A DNA stretch of 64,000 nucleotides, taken from Jackrogersella multiformis (taxonomy: Eukaryota > Ascomycota > Sordariomycetes > Xylariales > Hypoxylaceae). Below the pieces are notes generated by a model. It saw only the letters and a program-made list of their open reading frames with translations, did no database searches and was not told where the DNA came from. The stretch is taken from the NCBI GenBank assembly GCA_902806575.1, contig CADCXD010000010.1, forward strand, positions 496,001 to 560,000. Reading direction: 5' to 3'. The position numbers and the translations under genes are program-made. This document shows, in pieces, positions 45,657 to 56,135 of this stretch (its first letter is position 1; each line of letters opens with the position of its first letter).

Positions 45657-48311
45657 TTATCGTCGTCTTGCACGTGTATCATTATTCTCGTATTCCTCCT
45701 CTTCCCCATCTCCACCCACCTCATCCTCCCCGTCACTCTCACCATCCTCACCAGCCGCCCCGGCAACAGCCCCTTTAGCAAGTGCTTTCCGCGCAGTAGG
45801 CACGTCCACCAGCTCGAGCTTGCGGTATTTCTCGTTGATCTGGCGGACCCTCTTCATGGAGATGAGCTCCTCGGGGTTGGGGTTTTCCCTCCTGCGCCAG
45901 GGGTCGAGCAGGGACTCGGCCAGGGCGAGCTGGTCGCTGTAGTCGACGGGGCTTTTTTGGTATCTGTCCATGAAGCCGGCGATCTTCTTCCTCTTGTACA
46001 CGCTGAGGCGCGTGACGGCGCGCACGGTGCGGGGGGTCGACCGCATGCCGGTCTGCTCCAGGTGCTGCAGCACCTGGACCGCCTGCTCGAAGCGCTTCTC
46101 CCAGAGCAGGGCCCCGATGATGCTGTTCCAGGTGGCTATGCTGGGCGCGATGCCCTGCTTGATCATCACGTTGAGCGTTGCGATCATGGCCTGAGTGCGC
46201 CTGTGGTTCCTGAGGCCGTTGATTAGTATCGTGTAGGTGTGGACCGACGGCGGCGGGTGGAGGATGTTTTTGCCGAGTTCCTGCTTTTCCTGGTCGGCAT
46301 TGGTATGCATGTTTTGAACGATTTGGAGACCGCTTTCGAAGGTGTCTTTGAACTGCATGAAGTTTTGCAGGAACGTGTCATGGATTACAGCCCCCCGGTC
46401 TTTGGTCAATTGGATTATAGTGGGATCGCCCTTATGGAAGAGCTCCGTGAAGTGGCGATGGTACGCCCGCAAGGGTTTTGGGTCGTCGATGGTTTGGAAA
46501 TGGGCCCTGAACATTACCTCTAGAGTAATGCTGTCCGGCTGCATGAGCACGTCATGTGGTCGTGGTGGTAAGTTAGTAACTAATCGGCCAACCTCTTTTA
46601 AATGCGAAGGTAATGTGTTGTTTGGGTCCGGAACAAGCATTTTCTTCAGCGGAAACAGGGTGAGTTTTTGCAACGGAGCAAGGTCGAAGAACTTTGCGTA
46701 TAGCTGGACCATCAGCCGCCACGCCTTTGCACCGAGTCTTTTTCGATTCCTCCGCCTCGTCTCATCATGGGACTCGCCGTCTTGGCGTATGTAATCCAAA
46801 AAGTCATTAAGGAGGATCGGGGACCATTCTTTGCGGGCCTCGATTATGTTGACGTCCCGTCCAAGAGATTCCGCATCCAGTGTTTGTTTTGACCCGTTCA
46901 GAAGTATCGAAAAGACGTAGGCGTCTGGCTCGATGCCGTATTCAAGTAGAAGGTTGTATATACTCCACGCGATCTCGACTCGTCCGCGAAGGCAGAAATT
47001 TCGCATCAGAGCAGTGAGAGTTAATATGTTTGGACGAAACCCAATGTCGAGGAGCATTTTGAATAGCTCATCCGGCGCGGCGTTATCATCCGGTAGCTCG
47101 TCTCCTTCCTCTATCGTGAGGAGAGTTGTGCAGATACTGGCACCCGCTGGCGAGTTGATGTCGAATCGCAAATTGGCTTCGAATCCAGGCATGCCCGAGA
47201 GGGATTGTAAGACATCAACAGCGCGTAATTTATATTTTGATCTAGGAGCAAATTTGCCTGCGAATTGTAATAACGTATTGGAGTGAAGCGGATGTTCGAT
47301 CTTTTTCAAAATTTCATAAAGCTCCAACAACCTGGGCGTGGGTAGCCTGTCTATCATCTTGAAGATCACCGACTGGTCTAGAGCTAGATACCTTCGCGGG
47401 GAGTTTTCAAGCAGAAATAATATGAGGTCTATAACTTCTTGGCGTCTGCTTCCACCATCCTGGATAGCATCTAGTCTCTTCCAAAGGAGGCAAGCTAAAT
47501 CTTCCACGGCATAGCCTGGACACCACGAAGCGTCGAAAGTTGCCCGCACGAAAGTGGGCAACATATCAGGATTTGAACGAAACACGGAGATTATGATATT
47601 TCCCCATCGATCCTCGCGTCTCTCTTGATCTAGTCTGCGCCACATGTCCTTGATTATCGTCTCTTGTTGATTTGCGGCAAGCGTTCCAACCTCGGTCCAG
47701 ATCGAATCGATATTATTCGTGGAAGTGAGACCCAAATCTGTGGCAATCTGTGATAATTCTTTGTAATTTCTTTTCCATGCATGAAATTGGTCAAGTCGGA
47801 TACCTGCCCTATCCGAGTCTTGTCCATCAAGTAGTCTTTCCAACTGGCTGGCCGCATGACGGCCTTCCTGAACAGACAGGCCATAATAGTGTATAAGGTC
47901 CCTGCGAAGGAATCTGTAATGTCCAAGAGAGTACAATATTTTCCATTTCATGTCATAGGAGCCGAGAACTTGTTTTTTATGGACTAAGGCGACGTCTTCC
48001 CGCTTCCGAGGAAAAAACCTTTTTATGCGCGCTTGGCGCTGGGGCCCCTGTTCCGCAACTGACTCGTCTTGAAGGGGTTGCGAGACGATTGCTGCCGGAT
48101 ATGATGTAGGTGTTTGAGCTTCGTGGCCTTCCGTAACATTATGATCGATAGAGATATTTTGTCTTTGCTCTTCTGAGAAACCCCATGTTGGCGGTGGTAT
48201 TAACGTCGACACTGCTCGAGTTCGTAGTTGGGAGTGTTTAGGTCCAACTCGATCACCGTGGGATCGTGTAAGACGGGCTATGCATTGGCGGCATATGAAT
48301 GGTGTTGACAT
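45657..48311 (-). CDS. Mitochondrial pentatricopeptide-repeat (PPR) protein
   Basis: Single exon, 884 aa. The N-terminus MSTPFICRQCIARLTRS, basic and lacking acidic residues, resembles a mitochondrial presequence. PPR motifs are visible around residues 440-500 (RPNILTLTALMRNFCLRGRV, then YGIEPDAYVFSILLNGSKQ) and 690-775 (PSVHTYTILINGLRNHRRT, then QGIAPSIATWNSIIGALLWE, then FEQAVQVLQHLEQTGMRS). The C-terminal 40 or so residues are Gly/Glu/Asp-rich and then basic (TRARRR). PPR proteins bind specific organellar RNAs for stability, processing or translation. The size and layout recall Neurospora cya-5-type factors for mitochondrial mRNAs, but I cannot assign the orthologue. It is divergent from the cwf18 gene across a 472-bp spacer. 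Confidence 0.88.
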   Translation of the reverse strand: MSTPFICRQCIARLTRSHGDRVGPKHSQLRTRAVSTLIPPPTWGFSEEQRQNISIDHNVTEGHEAQTPTSYPAAIVSQPLQDESVAEQGPQRQARIKRFFPRKREDVALVHKKQVLGSYDMKWKILYSLGHYRFLRRDLIHYYGLSVQEGRHAASQLERLLDGQDSDRAGIRLDQFHAWKRNYKELSQIATDLGLTSTNNIDSIWTEVGTLAANQQETIIKDMWRRLDQERREDRWGNIIISVFRSNPDMLPTFVRATFDASWCPGYAVEDLACLLWKRLDAIQDGGSRRQEVIDLILFLLENSPRRYLALDQSVIFKMIDRLPTPRLLELYEILKKIEHPLHSNTLLQFAGKFAPRSKYKLRAVDVLQSLSGMPGFEANLRFDINSPAGASICTTLLTIEEGDELPDDNAAPDELFKMLLDIGFRPNILTLTALMRNFCLRGRVEIAWSIYNLLLEYGIEPDAYVFSILLNGSKQTLDAESLGRDVNIIEARKEWSPILLNDFLDYIRQDGESHDETRRRNRKRLGAKAWRLMVQLYAKFFDLAPLQKLTLFPLKKMLVPDPNNTLPSHLKEVGRLVTNLPPRPHDVLMQPDSITLEVMFRAHFQTIDDPKPLRAYHRHFTELFHKGDPTIIQLTKDRGAVIHDTFLQNFMQFKDTFESGLQIVQNMHTNADQEKQELGKNILHPPPSVHTYTILINGLRNHRRTQAMIATLNVMIKQGIAPSIATWNSIIGALLWEKRFEQAVQVLQHLEQTGMRSTPRTVRAVTRLSVYKRKKIAGFMDRYQKSPVDYSDQLALAESLLDPWRRRENPNPEELISMKRVRQINEKYRKLELVDVPTARKALAKGAVAGAAGEDGESDGEDEVGGDGEEEEYENNDTRARRR

Positions 48312-48783
48312 CGTCTAAGAGGGATATCTATCGCCACTACAGAAAGAAAGTTCCAGCCGGTACGCGGGTGATGACTAGACATTTTTGAGATCATAGGAGT
48401 ACATCGTCGGAAGTCTAATCCTCCGTCGAGACAGAAATCCAAGAGTGCCTAGAAAGGATGGCGAGTTGAATGCGACAGGTTGAGTGAGGGTTGAAAAGTT
48501 GAAGATTCCAAGTTGAGGATTTAATGCTAGCAGCCATTAAATTACTTTATCGCGTTCTTATCCGTTATCCGTTATCCGTTATGGACTGTCCACTATCGGT
48601 TATCGATAAGATTAACCACCTACCAAATGGATATCAATTTACACCTGCAGCACCTGTAGCATCTTAACTTTTTCTAAGCTTCCAAGGTTAACAACATTCT
48701 TTTTCTCCCTCTCAGAAACCTTTTGTTACGTACCTGCTACATCACCTCTCCTTAACAATAGGATATATTGTCACGTCACAAAA
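48312..48783. promoter_or_regulatory. Bidirectional promoter, PPR gene / cwf18
   Basis: Spacer between start codons of two divergent genes. Contains TTATCCGTTATCCGTTATCC (about 48557-48578) with GGTTATCGATAA nearby and a pyrimidine-rich run (about 48690-48720) just upstream of the cwf18 leader. Confidence 0.5.
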
Positions 48784-49476
48784 ATGTCAACGTCGCATGC
48801 GACACTTAGCGCAGCGGCCGACGACCGCAAGGCTCGGCTCGCCAAGCTCAAGAACCTGAAGCGCAAGCAGCCCGGAGACGAGATAGCCCCCCCGGAATCA
48901 GAGCGCTCAGCATCGCCACCCGCACAGCACGCACTAGAGTCGACAGAACCGGAACTCAGACCAGAACAAGAACTAGAAAGGGATGTCGCGATCCGCCTCC
49001 ACCTGTCGGGCCGCAACTACGACCCCGAGACGAAGGGGCCGAAGTTGGGATTTGAGGCGCCGCCCACGCTAGGCATGGAAGGGCCAACGCTGGAGGAGCA
49101 GGCAGCCAAGGTGGAGGCCGAGATCAAGCAGAAAGCCGCCGAGGACAACAACAACGACAAGGGCATCGACCTGTTTAAGCTGCAACCGAAAAAGCCCAAT
49201 TGGGACCTCAAGAGGGACCTCGACAAGAAGCTGGAGATCCTCAACGTGCGCACCGACAACGCTATCGCGAAACTAGTAAGGGAGCGCATTTCGAATTCCC
49301 AGGCGGCCGCGAAGAAGACGGCTAAGCAGGTTGATAACGGCGACGAAACAAATGGAGAAGCCACGGGGATGGACGGTGTTGCGCTGGTGGAGGGTGTACG
49401 GATACGGGAGAGGGAAGAGGAAGAAGAGGAGCGGAAAGAGCAAGAATACGAGGCCGACCTAGGAAGGGCCTTGTGA
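48784..49476 (+). CDS. cwf18: Spliceosome-associated protein Cwf18/CCDC12
   Basis: Small nuclear protein of the NTC-associated/activated spliceosome. Single exon, 230 aa. N-terminal coiled segment DRKARLAKLKNLKRKQ and RNYDPETKGPKLGFE precede the conserved core: LFKLQPKKPNWDLKRDLDKK then LEILNVRTDNAIAKLVRERI, which matches CCDC12/Cwf18 closely (P-x-K-P-N-W-D-L-K-R-D). The C-terminal tail is Glu/Arg-rich and less conserved. Start is in context aaaATGTCA. Somewhat longer than the roughly 160-residue human protein because of the middle and C-terminal low-complexity regions. Its 3' end faces the zinc-knuckle gene, 116 bp away. Confidence 0.93.
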   Translation: MSTSHATLSAAADDRKARLAKLKNLKRKQPGDEIAPPESERSASPPAQHALESTEPELRPEQELERDVAIRLHLSGRNYDPETKGPKLGFEAPPTLGMEGPTLEEQAAKVEAEIKQKAAEDNNNDKGIDLFKLQPKKPNWDLKRDLDKKLEILNVRTDNAIAKLVRERISNSQAAAKKTAKQVDNGDETNGEATGMDGVALVEGVRIREREEEEEERKEQEYEADLGRAL

Positions 49477-49592
49477 GATCTTATTTGCATTTCAATGGCG
49501 TTAGGTTGACAGCATCGGCGAAAATGGATTACATTGTGTACAAGCCCAAGTAGAAGTGGTTATATTATGATCTAAAACTATGATACCCAGTC

Positions 49593-50616
49593 TCAGCGAC
49601 TTGTGTTCATCGCCTGTGTTAAAGCCAACCTCTTGGAAAAGGGGCTTAAGCTCCGTTCACGTTGTTCCCTTCGCGGGGGTGCCTCTCCCCGTCTCCGCGC
49701 ACTTCCATGACTACTAGGTGCTGGATCCCGACTTGCACGTTTGTCGTAGTGGCGAAGAGGGCTCCTAACCCGTCTTCGGGGCTCCTCCGGAGACCTGGAG
49801 CGGAATCCTCGCTGATCACGAGACGGCGGCGACCTGCTGGGGCTCGAAGAATACCTTCGACGTCGAGTGTCGAGGGGCCGTTGGATTGGACCTTCATCTC
49901 TTGCGTGACGCTGGCTTCGCGCGGGACTGGCGTTCCGTGTCGGTGATCTTGACCTCCGACTCGGCCTATCCGACGGACTACCACTTCTGGCCGCCGGCGG
50001 AGGACTGGGTGGGTAGCGTCGCTCATAATCGCTGGCGGAACTATACGATTGCCTCCGTGGGGCGTGGCTAACGGGCGGAGGCTTCACATTTCCTTTTCGA
50101 AGAACATCTAAAGCAGCCGCGGAAGGTTGTTGAGCTCGAAGTGGCGGTGAAACTGACCGGCCTGTAGAGATAGAAGACACGGAATCATAGGAGGCTGATC
50201 TCCTGCGCTTAGGAGATTCGTCACCCGAGCCAGGTTCTTCTAACTCTCGTTTCTTTGCTCTCTCAGCTTCTCGCTTGGCCAGCTCTTCATCAGCTACGCC
50301 TTTCCTATAAAACGATTAGTGAAACATGAATTTGAAATATTAAGACTCGAACAATTCATACTGCTTTTCTAGATGGTTCGGCTCATCGCTAGCTAGTTTT
50401 GGAACTAGCTTTGGGTTGAAGAGCTGCTGCGTCCGAGACGGTCGAGAGACATAGGGTCTCTCCAGTGTGGAAGCCTTGCATTCATACGAGTAGTGCCGTG
50501 CTGGGAATGTTAGCAGGGATTCGGAGTGAGTAGAAATCTATAGACATATCTCTCTTGAGGCACTTTTGGCATTGCACACTTGCCGGAGTTGATTTCGTCG
50601 GACCCCGTCGATACAT
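49593..50616 (-). CDS. Zinc-knuckle, SR-rich protein (ZCCHC10-like)
   Basis: Exons on the minus strand: 50616-50550, 50497-50362, 50304-49593; 304 aa. The N-terminus is MYRRGPTKSTPASV, then a CCHC knuckle, CQKCLKRG-HYSYEC (CX2CX4HX4C), then ERPYVSRPSRTQQLFNPKLV, the conserved core of the zf-CCHC_3 family. Then GVADEELAKREAERAKKREL and a long Arg/Ser/Pro-rich tail with many RS, SP and RR steps, suggesting an RNA-processing role. The second intron (50361-50305) is ordinary GT-AG. The first, inside the knuckle, is only in frame as an AT-AC intron (50549-50498) or as AT-AG; the GT-AG alternative (50545-50501) shifts the frame and reading through meets a stop. The AT-AC join alone restores the canonical knuckle spacing. 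Function beyond RNA binding is unknown. Confidence 0.85.
50498..50549 (-). other. Probable AT-AC intron in the zinc-knuckle gene
   Basis: Minus-strand intron of 52 bp beginning ATATGTCT and ending CCCAGCAC. ATATGT differs from the common fungal donor GTATGT only at its first base, and a TGCTAAC branch sequence lies 10 bases upstream of the CAG. Exon 1 ends AGA G and exon 2 starts GG CAC, giving Arg-Gly-His in the knuckle. It fits a U2-type AT-AC intron rather than a U12 one, whose donor would be ATATCC. Confidence 0.6.
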
Positions 50617-52524
50617 GGTGACGAGGTTGAGAAGCTCTTCTGAGATCTGCCGTTATCTGAAGATGGTCGACTGTGAAAGATATAAACGAATGTGCTTATT
50701 TTGAATATCAATTGAAAAGAATGGTATATGATGAGTTACCTCAATGGTATACGAATTAATTATTGTGAAGAATGTGTATTTCTTGAATTGCTTACCACCC
50801 TTCGTGGTCTTAATTAATTTCCTAGATGTCTTCTTAAGATAGTACCTAGGACCTAGGCAGGTACTTACCGGTGGAATCTACCTATGTACCTAGGTAGGTA
50901 GATAAAACATATTGTGGCGGTGCATGCGCATCCATGCTTAGCCACACACATACCGAGATTTAGTAAGACGGGCACCTGCAGGCTTACATGCACGGACCAA
51001 TTTATACATAGGTACGTTAGGTAAGGGTGCCGAAGTGCTAAAAAGAGGAGACCAGCCTCAATCAGGTTGGAGGGCACGGTTCCTTACCGGCAGCTGGAGG
51101 CAGGCTAGGTACCTAAAGTGAGGCGCTAACTCGCTAATTCGCTAACTACCTAGGTACCTAAGTAGCTCCTCCCTAGATTTTTTTGTTTTTTTTTTCTAAA
51201 AAAGCACTGTCATTTTTAAATGTTCCAATGTTCATGGACCGAGACAGGGCCCGGGGCTAAGAGAAAGATCGAAACCTTGATTTTACATACCACCTACCTA
51301 CATACATCTCTCCGTCACAATTGATTTTCCGATTTCCTAATCTACATACAACAAGCCAAACCTCACTGTATCCTTCGAATTTGGTAGATAACGACGTATT
51401 TAGGGTCGCCTTCTACTGAAACGGTAGAGCGTGACTGTGAATTTATTTGTGTACGTAGTAGGCAGGAAACGAAAAGAAGGCGGTCGTCGCCTCATTCTTT
51501 CCTCCTCTCGTTCGTCTCTTTTCTCTTCCCTCTCACTCTCACTTTCACACTCACACACTCACACTCACACTTTCTCTCACACATATCTTATCCTCCGTCA
51601 CGCTATCAACCATCACCGTCAACGCCAACGTCAATGTCCATCTAACACGACATCTGGATCTTCTAAAGTTCCAAGGTCGCCATCCGGAAGAATACATTGC
51701 TGCCTGAGGTGGCTGATGATATCTGTACCCAAATACGGGCATAAGACGGGCACCTGTACACCTGCACACCTGCGCATCATTTTTAGATCTTTGCGACCGA
51801 GTCTCCATCAGGTCCAATACGATCAGTAAGATCAATACTCTATAGAAGGCTCTCTGAGAATCTCTGATGCGATCAATGTTCGTGCAACCCAACTTCTCTA
51901 TTCTCTACATACTAATTTACCACTCAACACTCAAACCATTGTCAACCAATCCTCTCCCCATCCATTCATCCATCATCCATTCTCCATCCAATCCAATAAC
52001 TGAACTCACCTGGCCTCGCCTGGCCTACCCGTCCCGTTTCCTTCCCTTCCCTTCCCTTCCCTTCCTATCCCGCATCCCACCACCACCACCACCACCCCGA
52101 CCTTTCTTCCCCTGCTGACGGACAGCCCTATTCTAGTGTCCATCCTTTTTTCACCATCATAATTCGGTAACTTTCACACAGCCTATTGTCGATAGCTAAG
52201 AAATCCTCAAATCGCCCGTCAAATAAACTCCGAACCTAGGAACCTCCCAACACGTTTTCGAGATACCCCAAATCACGACAATGATTAGCCGTATTTCGTA
52301 CTCCCTCAGGGCTGCGTTTATTCATTTTCTTTCTTGATTTCCGGCTGTTCTGAAGTCGTTAACACCGAAGCCATCGGAATCTCGATCGTTAAAGTGCTTT
52401 TGTTCGTTTAGGGTTCTTGAGATTTGCGAGAACGTCGCTATTCTTTCTGTTGTCGTCGAGGACGAGTCATACTGTGATACTCCCTGATTACCGTGCTTAT
52501 TATCAAACGCGATTCACAAATATC
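50617..52524. other. Spacer and long 5' leader of the R3H-SUZ gene
   Basis: Left half holds palindromes at 50887 and 51147, and a T-rich block (51178-51197). From about 51430 the plus strand is pyrimidine-rich with CACTCA repeats (about 51541-51572), CCCTTCCCTT repeats (about 52036-52060) and CCACCACCACC (about 52078-52096), typical of a fungal leader. Several short upstream ATG frames are present. No other protein gene supported. Confidence 0.55.
52281..52337 (+). promoter_or_regulatory. Candidate upstream ORF in the R3H-SUZ leader (18 codons)
   Basis: ATG in context cacgacaATGA, followed by 18 codons and TGA, 187 bases upstream of the main start. Whether it is in the mature leader depends on the transcription start and leader splicing, which cannot be seen. 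Other upstream ATGs exist at 51867 and earlier. Confidence 0.3.
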
Positions 52525-55229
52525 ATGGCGACTGTACCAGCGGCGACCGCTGGTCCTAAAAAATTATCGTTCGCTAAGGTATGTCTGCTCTAGAACGACG
52601 CCGAAAGAGACTTCGGTCCGGCGCATTGCTTTTTCTTTCCATCGTTATATAGCTAATAAATCATACAGGTCGTTGCCTCCAAACCTAAAGAGAATATTCC
52701 TATTGTTTCGGCCACCCGAGTTGCCGTACCAACTATGGAACATCGCATACCATCTTCTACCGCTTCTACAAATCCGGTTGTAGCAGGCAAGAATATGGCT
52801 ACAACTCCCGGCAACAGCCCGATAGTTATTGCCAAATCTCCTCCAGCCCCCAAGGAAAACGGTGTAGCGGCTACTCCGCCCAGAGGCGAGGTGGTCAGCA
52901 GCACGAAACCCGCACAAGGCAGCAAAGAGCAGAAAGCCTCACTTTCCGCCGCTAGTACTTCGTCTACGCCTAGCCTCGTCGTGAACGGCTCTTCATCATC
53001 TCTGGGCGAATCACAGAGCAAAACTGAAAACGGAGCGTCTGTATCGGATGATGCTTCGCAAAGGGCAGATTCCAACTCCGAGATGGGTACTAAGGCGCCT
53101 AGTCTCGATGGGAAAAGCATTACTTCGGGAACCACTTTTGCGCTCGATGAGAAGGAATCTCTGCGCCCAGATGATAGCGCTAGTGTGAAGGCTTCCGCAG
53201 AAGATGACGAAGCGTTTTCAGTAAGAGGCTCTTTGATTGCAAACTCTCGCATGGGTTCTGAGGTAGCCCGTATCCATCGACTTCGGATCGGCGATATGCC
53301 TGAAAGACGAATTGTCCAAATACTCCCCGAATTACAAGATCAGGGCATTGCTACCCCTCAAAGTGGTGTTTCTAGCCAGCAGCCCCCTGTCGAGCAGCCT
53401 CCCACCCTGGGCATCGTGAATGGGTCGTCCGACGCATTTACCTCGATGTATGGCCAGAATCCGGACGAAAAGCTTCTTGAAGCTATGCAATCTCCAAAGG
53501 ACCGGATATTCCTATTACGATTGGAACAAGATGTTATTAACTTTGTCCAATCTTCCAAGTGAGTATAATTGACGTTTAATGGCAATGGACTGGTTTATTG
53601 AAACTAATCCCAATCTAGGGAGCCCTACATGGATTTTCCACCAAACAACTCCTTCTGCAGGATGTTAACGCACAAGCTTGCCGACTATTATCACATGACA
53701 CATTCTTTCGAGGCGGTTCAGGGTTCCGTTCGCATTTACCGAACGCCATTCTGCCGTGTGCCTCCATCTTTGGCTAGCATCGTGGGAACTAATACTAATA
53801 GTACCACTCACACGACGCCTCCGCAGCTCTTGCCAAAGAAGATTATGCGGCGTGGCGAAGAAGGTGGATCGGGGAATGCTAGTACCAGCCCATCCAAAGC
53901 AACGTCCGAAGTTGGAAGCGATGGGAAGGAAAGAGGGCATAAGGAGAAGTAAGTAATGTGAAAGATAAAAGATAGGCATTTTATTAACAATACGCTAGGC
54001 TTACCAGAGAGGAACGCGAAGAGGCTTACTTCAAAGCCCGAGAGAAGATATTTGGCAGCTCAGAAAAGCCGGGAGAATCAACACCAGGTGAGTTTCCCGA
54101 TACCATGCCGACGACGTTTTCAAACCACTGACAAGACTCAGAAACTGATGATGCAAATGGCGTCTCGAGAGCAAGCTCCGTGTCTGCAAAGGATAGGTCG
54201 AACCTTGGCAAGCGAGGAAAGACAGGAAAGCAGCGCAGAGATGACTCGGAGAGTTTCGACTCCCGTTCGCAATACCAGCCATACTACAATCCACACCAGC
54301 CAAACTGGACACCCCAATATATCCCTATTGGGCACCCACAGTATAACAGTCCAGTCCAACAGCCATACCAGAACCAAATGCCTCAGGCATATCCGCAGCC
54401 TCCGCCTCCATCATATCCCGCCATGATGCCGAATAATGCGTTCCCTCAGTACGGGAATATGCCAGTGGTAAGTGTATTTCTAACGAATATCATTGCACAG
54501 AGCTGACTTCATCTCAAGTACCCCCCTCAGACGCAGCCTACTCCGCCGCGATACAATCCGCCCAACGGTTCCCTGGTTGCTTATGGTGGTCCAGTCCAAA
54601 CCCCTGTGCAGCAGCCATGGCAGCCTGCTTACCCCACCCCTCCTCCTCCCCCTCCTCCTCCTCAGGTGCCACCCTCATCTAGCCCCTACCAAAGCCGTGC
54701 TCCTCAGCCCCAAGTTCCGGGAGGTATAGGGCCGCTTGGCATTCCTTACGCGTTCGGGCAACTTCCTGTGAATGCTAACCCGCATGATCCTAAGAGCCAG
54801 CACCCCATCCCTGGGAGTTACAATCGCCATGCCTTCAACCCGAAGACTCAGTCGTTTGTGCCTGGCAACGGGATGATGCAAGTTCAGCCTCCACTTCCCC
54901 CCTATAATATAGGTGGCCACGGTAGTCCTCAAGTTGGCTCACCCCATCTGGCCTATAGTGGATACAGCTCCCCTGCTCCGCCTCAACCGTATGTTGGCGG
55001 ACCGAGTTATGGAATGAGTCGGCAAGGGTCAAACAACTCCCTGCCGCCGGCTTATCACGCGCCCCAGCATCTTCCTCAACATCCATCGGCACATCTCCCG
55101 CAGGCCCCACCTCAGATGCCGAACAAGCCAAGCATTCCTCCTCCGACCGGGCCAGGTCAGACCTTCAGCCATCTACCTACTTACGGCAATCCGGCCACCC
55201 TGCCGCAAAAGCCTCCTACTGGAATCTAG
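52525..55229 (+). CDS. R3H-SUZ domain RNA-binding protein
   Basis: Six exons: 52525-52578, 52669-53558, 53619-53948, 53999-54087, 54142-54467, 54519-55229 (introns 90, 60, 50, 54 and 51 bp), 799 aa. The first 260 residues are Ser/Thr/Ala-rich and disordered. The R3H domain is at about 300-370: RIFLLRLEQDVINFVQSSK then EPYMDFPPNNSFCRMLTHKL then ADYYHMTHSFEAV, with the R-x3-H motif as RMLTH. The SUZ motif follows (LTREEREEAYFKAREKIFG). The rest is Pro/Gln/Tyr-rich low complexity, with a run of eight prolines. Such proteins (human R3HDM, yeast Rbs1 relatives) bind single-stranded nucleic acid or mRNA. For the last intron an acceptor at 54518 adds Tyr-Pro-Pro-Gln; the next, 54530, omits it, both in frame. 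Well supported as a family; biological role unknown. Confidence 0.92.
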
Positions 55230-56135
55230 ACGAAAGACTCGCGCAACGCAATACATGCATGAAAAGTTAGCAAGCATTGGTGGTGTTTATTCTTTTAGGT
55301 GAAGACTTGAGGCGGATGGATAAAGGGCATCCACAGAGAGACAATGAACCGGCGTAAATTGGCGGGTTGCTGTTACGGTATCATTGGCAGGCGTTATGGC
55401 GAACCGGTGTTTTCATTCAACACACGATGGTGGAATGACGGGATCTCCTCGCCCCCCTTTGCAAGGGATATGGAGGTCAAAAGGGGGCGGTTATCATCGC
55501 CGACATATCGAAGTAGGAGGAACTCCACTCTGTGGAACGGCCCTAGGTCCCGGGAATCTGGGATTACGCAGTTATAGTGTTTGCTGATATCATGGTAGAG
55601 TAACGAGCAATTTTACTGCATTACGTTACCACCTAACGCTATAGTTGCCCATTGGATTAATACGTAATGAATACTTCCGGAGTTAACGAGGTCACGATCG
55701 GGTCAAGGTTTTATCAAAAAATTTGCTCTCAATGCTGCAATAGCGTAGCGTTTCGTTTCCCTTTTTTTGTTCTAATATTGACGATTCATTCCCTTAACTA
55801 ACGCCTGGCGTAAAACCTCTCTCACGAGTTTGCCTTGCCACTTTTTGCTTCCAGCTGCCACAGCCCTAGCCCTAGCCACATGTACGTATATGGATGTACG
55901 CAACCGGTAGCGACAAGCAAGAATCAATGAGACGCGGCATGGCACTATGGTGAAACCCCCCCTTGATCTTCCTTTCGTCCTCGTGACCTGTTTTCCGTTC
56001 TCCCCTAACTACCTAGGCACCTATAGGTTCATAGGTAAGCAGGAGAGAGATTACATGACAAGTTCTTTCCTTCGTCGCATGACGACTTTGTCCTCGCCAT
56101 CGCAATGAATTATTTGAGGGGGTTAGGAACTAAGT
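55230..56135. other. Convergent spacer between R3H-SUZ and eIF3f genes
   Basis: Open frames at 55344-55577 and 55384-55587 have no family content; they lie in the R3H-SUZ 3' region. AT-rich from about 55600 to 55760. A degenerate CCTAGG word lies at 56011. No gene seen. Confidence 0.6.
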
